Source of the DNA: JBDTMC01 sp039934475
Lineage (GTDB): Bacteria; Acidobacteriota; Terriglobia; Bryobacterales; Bryobacteraceae
Length of the DNA: 30,021 nt
Direction: 5' to 3'
Assembly (NCBI GenBank): GCA_039934475.1
Contig: JBDTMC010000030.1
Span: 1-30,021 of the forward strand
Under the pieces are notes generated by a model, which was not told the origin of the DNA, did no database searches, and saw only the letters and a program-made list of their open reading frames with translations. Below, piece by piece: positions 15,733 through 23,899 of this stretch; position 1 is the first letter of the stretch, and each line of letters opens with the position of its first letter. The position numbers were made by a program, and so were the translations under genes.

Positions 15733-15766
15733 GCCGGTTGGCCGTGGCAAGGAATTATAGCCAGTG
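15733..15766. repeat. Right direct repeat flanking the BrnTA module
   Basis: This is the partner of 14944-14977, starting 789 bp further on. It covers the last three codons and stop of the minus-strand tspO gene and its 3' flank. Together the two copies bracket the toxin-antitoxin pair, as would be expected if the module had been inserted next to, or recombined into, the end of tspO. Confidence 0.5.
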
Positions 15767-16207
15767 CAACTCGGCGGCGACGACGACCGTAGCGAAGGAC
15801 ACCCAGAGGACGACGCAGAGCACCAACGCCGCGGCCGGACGGGAGTGGGGCCAGAGTCGTGTAGCCACCCAGGCAGCAAGGGCAACCGTGACGAGATTGC
15901 CTATGAAGCCAGGCAACAAGCGGAAACCGCCAGTGTAGAAAGGGTAGAGCGCGCAGACGAGGAAGAGGATGGCGACCCACAGCGCCGGGCGGGTGGCGCC
16001 ACGGCGAAGGGCGAGCCAGCGGGCGGCTCCCATACCGGCGAACAGGACGACCCAGACGGCGCCGACAAACCAATCGGGCGGACTGAACCAGGGCGGCAGG
16101 TTGCCGGAATCAGTCTGGTCCCAGTGGAAGAAGAAGATGATTCCGTTGAGGAGGAGCGCGATCAGGATGGCGCCCAGTGCGTTGGCGAGCAGTGCTTTTC
16201 GATTCAT
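15755..16207 (-). CDS. tspO: TspO/MBR family membrane protein
   Basis: The 150-residue protein has five hydrophobic spans and the TspO signature around residues 37-60: NLPPWFSPPDWFVGAVWVVLF, with the PPxW and VW elements. Later it has LYPFYTGGFRLLPGFIGNLVTVALAAW. TspO proteins bind porphyrins and other tetrapyrroles and affect stress responses in bacteria; the exact function is debated. The ATG overlaps the stop of the upstream exported-protein gene by 4 bp, so the two are co-transcribed. The 3' end contains one of the direct repeats flanking brnTA. Confidence 0.88.
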   Translation of the reverse strand: MNRKALLANALGAILIALLLNGIIFFFHWDQTDSGNLPPWFSPPDWFVGAVWVVLFAGMGAARWLALRRGATRPALWVAILFLVCALYPFYTGGFRLLPGFIGNLVTVALAAWVATRLWPHSRPAAALVLCVVLWVSFATVVVAAELHWL

Positions 16208-16800
16208 GGTTTTCTTCGGAGCCTAAAGAGCCGCTTGAGTTCAGGCGAGAATTCGCGGAGGAGGGAGACGCCGACCTCGAAGCCCATCTGTTGATTACCC
16301 AGGCGCACCCCATCGGCTAAGGGGTTGAAGCGGGCCGGATACCAATACATGGACAACATGCCGCTGCCGTAGGCGGACGCGGCCAGCGGCAGATTAAAGC
16401 GCGTGGCGCCATTCGTATTCCTGGTGAGAAAGGTCCATTTGATGGCGTGTCCGGAGCGAGAGAAGAACCCTTTGCAAGCGCAGTTCTGATAGCGGGGATC
16501 ATAGCCAAGGATGGCCGCGCCGCCCTGGTGGATGGATTCCTGCAATGCGAAAGTACCCAGGAGTGAGGCGGAGCGTTTGGCGTAGCCTTCGACGCCCTGA
16601 CCCCACTCGGGAGAGTCGTTACCCAACTGATCGATGCTGGCGGCTCCGGCCGCTCCAAAGTAGAGACCAGGTGAGAGGATGGTGTCTTTCCAATAGCGAT
16701 CCCAGCGTTCAGAGCCGGTCAGTGGCTGGTAGGACGACACTGTCTGTGCGAACGCGGCCGTGGCGGGTAGTAGGGCTGAGAGAAGAAGCGCAAGTCTCAT
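16204..16800 (-). CDS. Exported protein of unknown function
   Basis: Starting at the ATG ending at 16800 the protein has 198 residues and a typical Sec signal peptide (MRLALLLSALLPATAAFAQ). I recognise no named domain with certainty. The mature part is rich in Gly, Ala and aromatic residues and contains LYFGAAGAASIDQL, GYDPRYQNCACKGFFSRSGH and SGMLSMYWYPARFNPL. This resembles a family of Acidobacterial secreted proteins in which YDPRY precedes a short Cys-x-Cys. An outer-membrane or periplasmic location is likely. The frame extends 17 codons upstream without signal character, so the shorter start is preferred. It is translationally coupled to tspO and divergent from the two-component genes. 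Confidence 0.7.
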   Translation of the reverse strand: MRLALLLSALLPATAAFAQTVSSYQPLTGSERWDRYWKDTILSPGLYFGAAGAASIDQLGNDSPEWGQGVEGYAKRSASLLGTFALQESIHQGGAAILGYDPRYQNCACKGFFSRSGHAIKWTFLTRNTNGATRFNLPLAASAYGSGMLSMYWYPARFNPLADGVRLGNQQMGFEVGVSLLREFSPELKRLFRLRRKP

Positions 16801-16844
16801 GCTGGTACGATTCGAAGATACGGCGGCGGGGTGGGAAATCGATA

Positions 16845-16880
16845 GTGACACAAGTCAGCGATATTTCTGACTTTCGTCAC
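16845..16880. promoter_or_regulatory. 36-bp two-step perfect dyad, likely operator
   Basis: The arrangement is GTGAC-N3-AGTCAG-N8-CTGACT-N3-GTCAC. Both the outer 5-mers and inner 6-mers are perfect inverted repeats with equal spacers. The dyad lies 45 bp before the histidine kinase start and 45 bp before the divergent exported-protein start, at the middle of the intergenic region. This is a natural place for a dimeric regulator such as the encoded NarL/LuxR-type response regulator to control both units. Confidence 0.75.
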
Positions 16881-16924
16881 TGGCAGATGCCGGTGTACGC
16901 GGCTATGCTCGGGAGAGCGCGTAC

Positions 16925-18142
16925 ATGAAGAGCCTCATCCTTCTAATTCGGCTGTGTGCGGTTGCCGTAAGTTTGGTGTCGGCTGCGTTCACCGGTGTGG
17001 AGGTTCTGTACCGCAGGGCAGACGGCACCCCGGGCTGCCTCTTCGAAGCGCTGGTGCGCGAGCGTATGGGCAGGGCGGGACTCATTGCGGCTGAGATCGG
17101 ATTGATCGCGTTGTTTGCCGTGCTGTTCTGGCTGGCAACCCGCCAAAAGTTCCTCTTCCGGTTGAGCGCGGTTGGAGTGGCACTGATGGCGGCGCAGGTT
17201 GTCCTCGCCACGCTGCTCTCCACTGAATTGCTGCTGCTGGTTGCGATTGAGGCGGCACTCCTAATGCCGCTGCGGATGGCGATTCCGTGGGTAGTCACGC
17301 AATCGGCGGTGCAAGTGCTGTCCGTCTACTGGCAGGTGCAAATCACGGGATCGCACCCGCTGTTGGGCCTGTTTGCGCCGCAGCCGGGGCACATGGAAGT
17401 AGCGATGCTGTTGATGGCGTTGACTTCGCAGGTGTGGCACTGGCTTTCGCTTGGCCTGGGGCTGCTGGCCGCAAGCGCTGTGCGGCAGGCGATGGAGTTG
17501 CAGCGCGTGGTGGCGGAACTGCGGGCGACACAGCAGGTGGAGGCCGCGACGGCGCGGCTGGCGGAGAGGCTGAGTATCTCGCGGGAGTTGCATGATTCCT
17601 CAGGGCACCACCTGGCGGCCTTGAATGTGAGCTTACGATTGATGCGCCACATACCACAGCCCGTGGAGATGGCGGAGAAGATCGACGAGTGCCTGCTGGT
17701 GGTAAAGCAACTGTTATCGGACGTGCGGGGCGTGGTGCGGGATTTGCGCCAGGTGCCGGCGATTGATCTAAAAACCGCGGTGGAAACAATGGCCGACGGG
17801 ATGCCGTCGATTCGTGTACACGTCTTGATGGCGGAGTCGCTGGCTTCGACGCCGCCGTTTCAGGCGCACGCGTTGTTCCGCTGCGCCCAGGAGATCCTCA
17901 CCAACGCGGTGAAGCACTCCAATGCAAACAATTTGTGGCTGAAGATTGACAAGACGGACAGGGGGATCCGACTGGAAGCGCGGGACGACGGACTGGGTGC
18001 ATCGCGCATCATCTTCGGCAACGGTCTACGGGGCATGGAAGAACGCGTGGCTGAGATGGGCGGCACCATGGAGGTTTACAGCAGGGCCGGACAGGGCTTC
18101 CGTCTGACGTTGGGTATGCCACTGCGGGAGCGGATGACGTGA
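16925..18142 (+). CDS. Membrane sensor histidine kinase, HisKA_3 (NarX/DesK) type
   Basis: The 405-residue protein has about six membrane spans within residues 1-187, then a short coiled coil (188-215). A HisKA_3 dimerisation/phosphoacceptor box follows (SRELHDSSGHHLAALN, His223), and then an ATPase domain with the N-box AQEILTNAVKHSNAN (Asn327), EARDDGLGA and GNGLRGMEERV. It would autophosphorylate on His223 and pass the phosphate to the response regulator encoded immediately downstream (overlap GTGA). With no large extracytoplasmic loop, the signal is probably sensed in or at the membrane. GGGAG precedes the ATG by 9 nt. The dyad upstream suggests autoregulation. Confidence 0.93.
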   Translation: MKSLILLIRLCAVAVSLVSAAFTGVEVLYRRADGTPGCLFEALVRERMGRAGLIAAEIGLIALFAVLFWLATRQKFLFRLSAVGVALMAAQVVLATLLSTELLLLVAIEAALLMPLRMAIPWVVTQSAVQVLSVYWQVQITGSHPLLGLFAPQPGHMEVAMLLMALTSQVWHWLSLGLGLLAASAVRQAMELQRVVAELRATQQVEAATARLAERLSISRELHDSSGHHLAALNVSLRLMRHIPQPVEMAEKIDECLLVVKQLLSDVRGVVRDLRQVPAIDLKTAVETMADGMPSIRVHVLMAESLASTPPFQAHALFRCAQEILTNAVKHSNANNLWLKIDKTDRGIRLEARDDGLGASRIIFGNGLRGMEERVAEMGGTMEVYSRAGQGFRLTLGMPLRERMT

Positions 18143-18780
18143 TTCGCGTTGTGATTGTGGAAGACCAGACGATTGTGCGGCGGGGGATTGTCAGTCTGCT
18201 GGATTTGACTCCGGACATCCGTATTGTGGGCGAGGCGGTGAACGGCGAAGAGGCGCCCATTGAGATTGAGAGCAAACGTCCGGACGTGGTGATCATGGAT
18301 ATCCGGCTGCCAAAACGCAGTGGCATCGACGTGCTGCGGGGAATGCAGGGGAAGGCCGATGCACCGCCGGTAATTCTGCTCACGACCTTCGACGATGACC
18401 TGCTGTTCTTGCAGGGGATGCGCGCAGGGGCTCGCGGTTTTTTGCTGAAGGACGTTTCCGAAGAGCGTCTGGCGGAGGTGATCCGGATTGTGGCTTCGGG
18501 CGGAAGTCTGTTGCAACCGGCGATTACGGAGAGCGTGTCACGCACGGTACGAGAGATGAAACCAGCGTTTGAAAGCGCCGCAGACCCGGAGCCGCTGACG
18601 CCTTATGAGCGGCACACTTTGCGGTTGGTGGCCGGAGGACTGAGCAATCGCGAGATCGCGGAAAGCGCGGGTTCGACGGAAGGGGCAGTGAAGAACCAGC
18701 TATCGAGCGTACTGGCGAAGTTGGGGGTACGGGATCGAACGAGAGCGGTACTGCGCGGAATCGAACGCGGACTGATTTAG
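18139..18780 (+). CDS. NarL/LuxR-family response regulator
   Basis: The 213-residue protein has an N-terminal receiver with the acidic pocket (VEDQ), phosphoacceptor Asp54 (VIMDIRLP), Thr82/83 and Lys104 (FLLKDV). A linker leads to a C-terminal LuxR-type helix-turn-helix (about 150-213, LTPYERHTLRLVAGGLSNREIAE...GAVKNQLSSVLAKLGV). It starts at GTG overlapping the kinase stop, a normal two-component pair. It probably binds DNA as a dimer when phosphorylated; the dyad at 16845-16880 is the best candidate site in the window. Confidence 0.95.
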   Translation: MIRVVIVEDQTIVRRGIVSLLDLTPDIRIVGEAVNGEEAPIEIESKRPDVVIMDIRLPKRSGIDVLRGMQGKADAPPVILLTTFDDDLLFLQGMRAGARGFLLKDVSEERLAEVIRIVASGGSLLQPAITESVSRTVREMKPAFESAADPEPLTPYERHTLRLVAGGLSNREIAESAGSTEGAVKNQLSSVLAKLGVRDRTRAVLRGIERGLI

Positions 18781-18829
18781 GCCAATGCGGAAAGGCTCCA
18801 GTTGCGCCGCACGGTATCATAAAATCCAA

Positions 18830-19639
18830 ATGCTCCGTTGCTTTCGAATCGTGACCGCCCTGGTTTTGGGTCTGGCGGCAGCCAGCGCTTGGGAAGACCC
18901 TCACAAGAAGGATGTTGGGGATAAGAACCTTGCGTTGCGCACACCGGAGGCGATTGCGGCGGGCGGTGCGTTGTTCGCGTCGGCGTGCGCCGGCTGTCAT
19001 GGGCGCAAGGGCGAAGGCGGGCGCGGACCGCGCCTGAATGAGGGTTACACGATTCAGGGAGCGCCGGACGATCGCCTTTTCTCTTCCATAAAGAATGGCG
19101 TGAAGGGGACGAGTATGCCTCCGTTCGATCTGCCGGAGATCCAGATCCGGGAGCTGCTTGGATTCGTTCGCAATTTGAGCGCGCCGGCTGCGGAAGCTCC
19201 CGCGCCGGGTAACGCCGAAGCGGGCAGTGCCTTGTTTTACGGGAAGGCCGGATGCGGCGGGTGCCACAGCATTCGCGGCCGCGGCGGCTCACTCGGACCG
19301 GATTTGACGAACGTGGGCGCGGAGCGAAGCCTACTGCGATTGCGCGCTACGATCATGGCCCCGCGGCTGTTGCCTTCGGGAGACTATCGCGGCGCGCGGC
19401 TTACTTTGAAATCGGGCAAGACTCTGGAAGGCGTGTTGCGGAGCGCTACGAATTACGAGTACCAACTGCAAAGCGCCGATGGCAACCTGCACCGATTGGC
19501 GGCAGAGGACCTGAAAGAGGTGGTGTACCGCGAGGGTCCGGTGATGCCTTCGTTTGCCAACCGCCTGAGCGCGACGGAGATTGACGATATACTTTCCTTC
19601 CTTGCCCGGCAGACTGTCCGGCCGCGAGTCAGCGACTAA
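18830..19639 (+). CDS. Periplasmic dihaem cytochrome c
   Basis: From the ATG at 18830 the protein has 269 residues and a signal peptide (MLRCFRIVTALVLGLAAASAW). Domain 1 carries haem motif C53AGCH57 with Met96 (SMPPF) as likely axial ligand. Domain 2 carries C142GGCH146 with Met239 (VMPSF). Domain 2 is interrupted between about 182 and 235 by a beta-rich insert (ARLTLKSGKTLEGVLRS...LKEVVY), as in some Planctomycetes and Acidobacteria haem proteins. It should accept electrons from the PQQ dehydrogenase whose gene begins 4 bp after its stop. A TATCAT hexamer 9 nt before the ATG, inside the longer open frame, supports the chosen start. Confidence 0.88.
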   Translation: MLRCFRIVTALVLGLAAASAWEDPHKKDVGDKNLALRTPEAIAAGGALFASACAGCHGRKGEGGRGPRLNEGYTIQGAPDDRLFSSIKNGVKGTSMPPFDLPEIQIRELLGFVRNLSAPAAEAPAPGNAEAGSALFYGKAGCGGCHSIRGRGGSLGPDLTNVGAERSLLRLRATIMAPRLLPSGDYRGARLTLKSGKTLEGVLRSATNYEYQLQSADGNLHRLAAEDLKEVVYREGPVMPSFANRLSATEIDDILSFLARQTVRPRVSD

Positions 19640-19643
19640 ACCC

Positions 19644-21254
19644 ATGAGAGCCATTGCATTGATTTTGGCGGCTGCGGCCGCGTTGACGGCGCAGGTGCGC
19701 TACGAAGATATCGTCAAAGGTCCGGGCGTCAACTGGCTGACGTACATGGGCGACTATGGCGGGCAGAGGCACAGTCCACTGACGCAGATTACCCCGGCAA
19801 ATGTGGCCAACATGTCCCCGAAGTGGACGTACCATGTTCCGGGCGCGAATCATCTGGAAGCCACACCGCTGGTTTACGACGGCGTGATGTACATGACGGA
19901 CGCGAATCAGATCCACGCCATTGACGCGCGCAGCGGCCGGCGCATCTGGGTGTATCGCGACGGTGCGGTGAAGAGGCAGAGCCCGAATCGCGGGGCGGCG
20001 CTGCTGGGTAACAAGGTCTTCTTCCTCACCAGCGACTGTCACCTTGTGGCGCTGGACCGGCGCACAGGCGCGTTGTTGTGGTCTAAGGAATATGCGTCGC
20101 TGGAGAAGGATGGGCACTTTGCGACGATGGCTCCGCTGGCGTTGAAAGACCGCGTGATTGTGGGAGTGGGCGGCGGCGACGGCGGCATTCGCGGCGTTGT
20201 GATCGCCCTATCGGCGGAGACCGGCGATGAGTTGTGGCGGTTCTGGACTGTGCCGGCGAAGGGCGAGCCGGGGTCGGAGACGTGGTCGGAGTTCCCGCTG
20301 GAGTATGGCGGCGGCGCGACGTGGATGAATGGGACATACGATGCCCAGACGAACACGGTGTACTGGGCGGCGGGGAATCCGTGGCCCGATCAATTCGGTA
20401 AACCGCGGCGCGGCGATAACCTCTACACGTGTTCGATGCTGGCGCTGGACGGGGCTACCGGCAAGCTGAAATGGTATTTCCAATTCACGCCGCACGATAC
20501 TCACGATTGGGATGCCCAAAGCATTCCGGTGCTGGTGGATCTGCCGTGGAAGGGAACCACGCGCAAAGTATTGCTGCATGCGAATCGCAATGGCTTCTTC
20601 TATCTGCTGGACCGCGTGACGGGCGAGTTCCTGAGCGGTACACCGTTTATCGACAAACTGAATTGGGCGTCGGGAATCGATGCCAAGGGACGACCGATCG
20701 AGCTGCCGAACATAGAACCGACACCCGCGGGCCGCTACATTTGCCCTTCCCTGCGCGGCGCGTCGAACTGGATGTCTCCGGCGTTCAATCCGCAAACCGG
20801 GTTGTTGTATGTGCCGACGCTGGAGCAGTGCGATGTCTACACTGTGTCGGAAACCGTGCCGGAGCCGAAGAAGGAGATCATGGGCGGCGGATCAGAACCG
20901 CACAATGGCCTGCCTGGCAAATTCTATTTACGAGCCATCGATCCCCTCACGGGCAAGCGGAAGTGGGAATATCCGATGACGGGCGGCGCTGAATCGTGGG
21001 CGGGCGCGGTATCCACGGCCGGTGGGGTGATTTTCTTCGGCGATGACGACGGCCAGATGGTGGCGGTGGACGCCAAGAGCGGACATCACCTGTGGCACTA
21101 CACGATGGGCCAAAACATTACGGCCTCGCCGATTGTGTTTAGCGTGGATGGGAAGCAGTACGTGTCGATTGCCGCCGCTGCCGACGTCTACACCTTCGGG
21201 CTGTTCGAACCGGCGAAGCCGACGCCTCTGGTGCCGACGCGCACCGGAAACTGA
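19644..21254 (+). CDS. PQQ-dependent dehydrogenase (quinoprotein)
   Basis: The 536-residue protein has a signal peptide (MRAIALILAAAAALTAQ) and an eight-blade-type quinoprotein propeller. Visible blade motifs include GDYGGQRHSPLTQI, SGRRIWVYRDG, TGALLWSKEY, TGKLKWYFQFTPHDTHDWD, TGKRKWEYP and SGHHLWHY. The HDTHDWD segment and the GGAESWAG segment fit the PQQ pocket of alcohol/glucose-type enzymes. No adjacent Cys-Cys pair is present, unlike methanol and many ethanol dehydrogenases. It probably oxidises an alcohol or sugar in the periplasm and passes electrons to the cytochrome encoded 4 bp upstream. There are no PQQ biosynthesis genes in the window. The start at 19644 avoids overlap with the cytochrome and begins the signal peptide. 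Confidence 0.92.
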   Translation: MRAIALILAAAAALTAQVRYEDIVKGPGVNWLTYMGDYGGQRHSPLTQITPANVANMSPKWTYHVPGANHLEATPLVYDGVMYMTDANQIHAIDARSGRRIWVYRDGAVKRQSPNRGAALLGNKVFFLTSDCHLVALDRRTGALLWSKEYASLEKDGHFATMAPLALKDRVIVGVGGGDGGIRGVVIALSAETGDELWRFWTVPAKGEPGSETWSEFPLEYGGGATWMNGTYDAQTNTVYWAAGNPWPDQFGKPRRGDNLYTCSMLALDGATGKLKWYFQFTPHDTHDWDAQSIPVLVDLPWKGTTRKVLLHANRNGFFYLLDRVTGEFLSGTPFIDKLNWASGIDAKGRPIELPNIEPTPAGRYICPSLRGASNWMSPAFNPQTGLLYVPTLEQCDVYTVSETVPEPKKEIMGGGSEPHNGLPGKFYLRAIDPLTGKRKWEYPMTGGAESWAGAVSTAGGVIFFGDDDGQMVAVDAKSGHHLWHYTMGQNITASPIVFSVDGKQYVSIAAAADVYTFGLFEPAKPTPLVPTRTGN

Positions 21255-22187
21255 TTATTTGCCCGGCTCGGAGATCGTGATATTGCGGAAGAGAATGCCG
21301 CCGGTGTGGTCACCCTGGATGTAGAAGACGCCGGGTTCGCCTTCGTTGCTATCGAGGGCGCCGCCGGTGATGCCGGCGATCTCCTGATTGTCGATGATGG
21401 TAACTCCGTTGCGAACGATTGTTACCGTGCGTCCGACAAAGGTGATATCGAAAGTTTCCCATTGGCCGGGCGTGCGCGCGACTGTGCCTTTTGTGGCCAC
21501 GGCACCGTAAATAGCGCCCATCGTGTGGAAGGCGTCCTCAGTGCCCGCGGGCTCATACTCCACTTGCATTTCATAGCGGCCGCGCAGATAGATGCCGCTG
21601 TTGCCGTTCTCAGGGCAGTTGAGCTCGACGTGTAATTTGAAGTCGTTGAACTTGCGGGTGGTGCGGAGGTTGGCGCCTTTGGTCTCGTTCACCAGCGCGC
21701 CGTCTTTAGCTACCCAGTGATTAAGCTGCGGCTTGTCGGGTTCCCAACCTGTCAGATCGTGTCCGTTGAAGAGGGGCTCCGGCTTAGACCAGCGCTGGGG
21801 CGGCTTGTGGTTCAGCGTGGGAGCGGGAACGGCGGTGATGGTGCCGGCATTGTCGCCTTTGCGGCGCATTGTACCGGCGAGGGCGTTCTGGGTGAATTCC
21901 ATGAGAGCGGTGAATTCCAGGACAGTGTTGCCATCCTTGTCCATCGGAACTATCAGACGCCCTCCGTCGAGCTTTGCGCCAGTGACATTGAACGCACTGC
22001 CGGAGCGAGGCTGCACACGGACTTGGAGGTCAGCAGATTCACCGGTCACCTGCATCCAGCCGGGATAGGTGTCCTTGGGTGTTTTGATGGTGAGGTCCCA
22101 GCGGCCGGCGAACGGGTTGGCAGCGTAAGCGGGTACGAGGCTGAGGCTGGCAAGAACGAAAGCAGATAAGCAGTGCATTCGTGTCAT
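21255..22187 (-). CDS. Exported DUF1080 (3-keto-disaccharide hydrolase-like) protein
   Basis: The protein has about 310 residues with a signal peptide ending PAYAA. Residues about 25-125 form an extra beta-rich domain (FAGRWDLTIKTPKDTYPGWMQV...). A C-terminal DUF1080 concanavalin-like domain (about 145-310) shows LFNGHDLTGWE, NSGIYLRGRYEMQVEY and GGILFRNITIS. Members include periplasmic hydrolases acting on 3-keto-glycosides. Two starts are possible, 22187 and 22178; a TATGAT hexamer overlaps the first and sits 9 nt before the second. It ends directly against the convergent PQQ dehydrogenase and is divergent from the TAT protein, with start codons only 16 bp apart. Its carbohydrate role fits the locus. 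Confidence 0.85.
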   Translation of the reverse strand: MTRMHCLSAFVLASLSLVPAYAANPFAGRWDLTIKTPKDTYPGWMQVTGESADLQVRVQPRSGSAFNVTGAKLDGGRLIVPMDKDGNTVLEFTALMEFTQNALAGTMRRKGDNAGTITAVPAPTLNHKPPQRWSKPEPLFNGHDLTGWEPDKPQLNHWVAKDGALVNETKGANLRTTRKFNDFKLHVELNCPENGNSGIYLRGRYEMQVEYEPAGTEDAFHTMGAIYGAVATKGTVARTPGQWETFDITFVGRTVTIVRNGVTIIDNQEIAGITGGALDSNEGEPGVFYIQGDHTGGILFRNITISEPGK

Positions 22188-22203
22188 ATCATAGCGCTTT
22201 GAC

Positions 22204-23856
22204 ATGCCTTTTCGAACAACGCGGAGACAGATGATAGCCGCGGCGGCGATGCCGCTTCTGGCGGCAGATGAAATCGCGCGCCCCCTCGTGGAACGCAATG
22301 ACGCGGCGGTGACAGGCCTAATGGAACGGCAGGTGACTGACCCGGCTGCTCCTGGATGCGGTTCCTATGCCGACGCCTACGGGCTGTGGAACGCCGGCAC
22401 GGCCGGTAGCATTGTCGAAGCCCTTACGGCGTCGTTCCTCAGCCCGGGATCGCGCTATCACAAGGACCCGGCGGTCCTGGAGCGGATTCGCCTGGCGGCA
22501 GGCTTTCTGGCGCGGGCACAGCACGCAGACGGCACGATCGATCTGCTGATCACCAACTTCCATTCAACGCCCGACACCGGGTTTGTTGTGCATAACGCGG
22601 GTACGGCGGCCTGTCTGGCAAAGCGGGCGGGAGTGCGGGAGATCGTAGCGGCGCTGGAACCGTTTCTGGTGAAGGCTGGCGCGGCACTGGCGACGGGGGG
22701 TGTCCACACGCCGAATCATCGTTGGGTGGTTTGTTCCGCGATGGCGCAGATCGACGAAGTGTTTCCCGATGCGCGCTACGGCCGCCGTATCGATCAGTGG
22801 CTGGCGGAGGGCATCGACATTGATGGCGACGGGCAGTTTGATGAGCGCAGCACGACGATTTACAACACAGTGTGCGACCGGGCATTTACGGTGCTCGCGG
22901 TGAAACGGAAGCGCCCGGAATTGTTGGAACCCGTGCGCCGCAATCTGGAAGCGATGCAGTACCTGCTGCATGCAGACTACGAGGTAGTGACGGAGATTTC
23001 ACACCGCCAGGACCAGGGGCAGCGCGGCGATCTGTCGCGGTACTGGTTTCCCCTGCGGTATTTGGCGGCGCTCGACAGGAATCCGGTATACGCGGGCCTG
23101 GCCCAGCATTTCGAGACGAAAGCGGGGTCTTTGTCAGCGCTGTTGGAGTACCCGGAAATGGTGAAGCAGCCGCCGATCGCTCCGCCGCCGTCAGACTACG
23201 AAAAATACTTTCCAGGCATGAAGGTGGCGCGCATCCGGCGAGGTGCGGTGAGTGCCACGATGCTGCTGCAGCAAGACAGCCGGATCTTTTCCGTTCGCAA
23301 GGGTGAAGCGGTAGTTGAGGCCGTCCGATTTGCCTCCGCGTTTTTCGGCAAAGGGCAGTTCATGGGATTGGAAAGCGGGCGTGAGGGACGGGCATACACG
23401 GCGACCCAGGCCTTGACCGGCCCGTACTTTCAGCCCCTGGATCCGGCGCGCACGGTGGCGGCGGGCGAGTGGGGCGCGGTACGGGCACAGCGCCGGCAAT
23501 CCGATGTCTGCACGCTGCGCCAGTCGGCCAGGATTGCCGAGACAGCGAAAGGGTTTCAGTTGGCCGTGCGGGCGGAAGGCACGTCCGGAGTACCGTTGGC
23601 GATAGAGATCTGTCTGCGTGAGGGCTCACGTGTGGAAGGCTGCCGGGAGGTAGACGGGCGCAGGGACTGCTGGATACTGGCGGGTGGCATGGCGTCGGTC
23701 ACGGCAGGCCGAGACACCATTCGCTTCGGCCCTGGAACGGGAGCGCCGCACACGTGGACAGAGATTCGCGGAGCCTTACCGAAGATGGCCGGGCCGAGCG
23801 TCTATCTCACCGGATTCACTCCTTTTGCGCACACCTTGGAGTTCGAAGTTTATTGA
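22204..23856 (+). CDS. TAT-exported protein with predicted alpha/alpha-toroid, function unknown
   Basis: The 550-residue protein begins with a twin-arginine leader (TTRRQMIAAAAMPLLAA). The first two thirds are helical with repeated aromatic and His motifs (YGLWNAGTAGSIVEAL, DTGFVVHNAGTAACL at about 124-138, HTPNHRWVVCSAMA at 168-181, STTIYNTVCDRAF). The last third is beta-rich. This two-part plan resembles heparinase/alginate-lyase-like polysaccharide lyases and related toroid enzymes, and PNHRW could be catalytic, but I cannot assign a family with confidence. Its neighbours are a DUF1080 protein and a PQQ dehydrogenase, which fits a role in carbohydrate breakdown. DGDGQFDE near 213-220 looks like a calcium-binding loop. 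Confidence 0.7.
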   Translation: MPFRTTRRQMIAAAAMPLLAADEIARPLVERNDAAVTGLMERQVTDPAAPGCGSYADAYGLWNAGTAGSIVEALTASFLSPGSRYHKDPAVLERIRLAAGFLARAQHADGTIDLLITNFHSTPDTGFVVHNAGTAACLAKRAGVREIVAALEPFLVKAGAALATGGVHTPNHRWVVCSAMAQIDEVFPDARYGRRIDQWLAEGIDIDGDGQFDERSTTIYNTVCDRAFTVLAVKRKRPELLEPVRRNLEAMQYLLHADYEVVTEISHRQDQGQRGDLSRYWFPLRYLAALDRNPVYAGLAQHFETKAGSLSALLEYPEMVKQPPIAPPPSDYEKYFPGMKVARIRRGAVSATMLLQQDSRIFSVRKGEAVVEAVRFASAFFGKGQFMGLESGREGRAYTATQALTGPYFQPLDPARTVAAGEWGAVRAQRRQSDVCTLRQSARIAETAKGFQLAVRAEGTSGVPLAIEICLREGSRVEGCREVDGRRDCWILAGGMASVTAGRDTIRFGPGTGAPHTWTEIRGALPKMAGPSVYLTGFTPFAHTLEFEVY

Positions 23857-23899
23857 GCGATCTCGAATCGGTTAGGCGCGGGTGCTAGAATCTGGTTTA

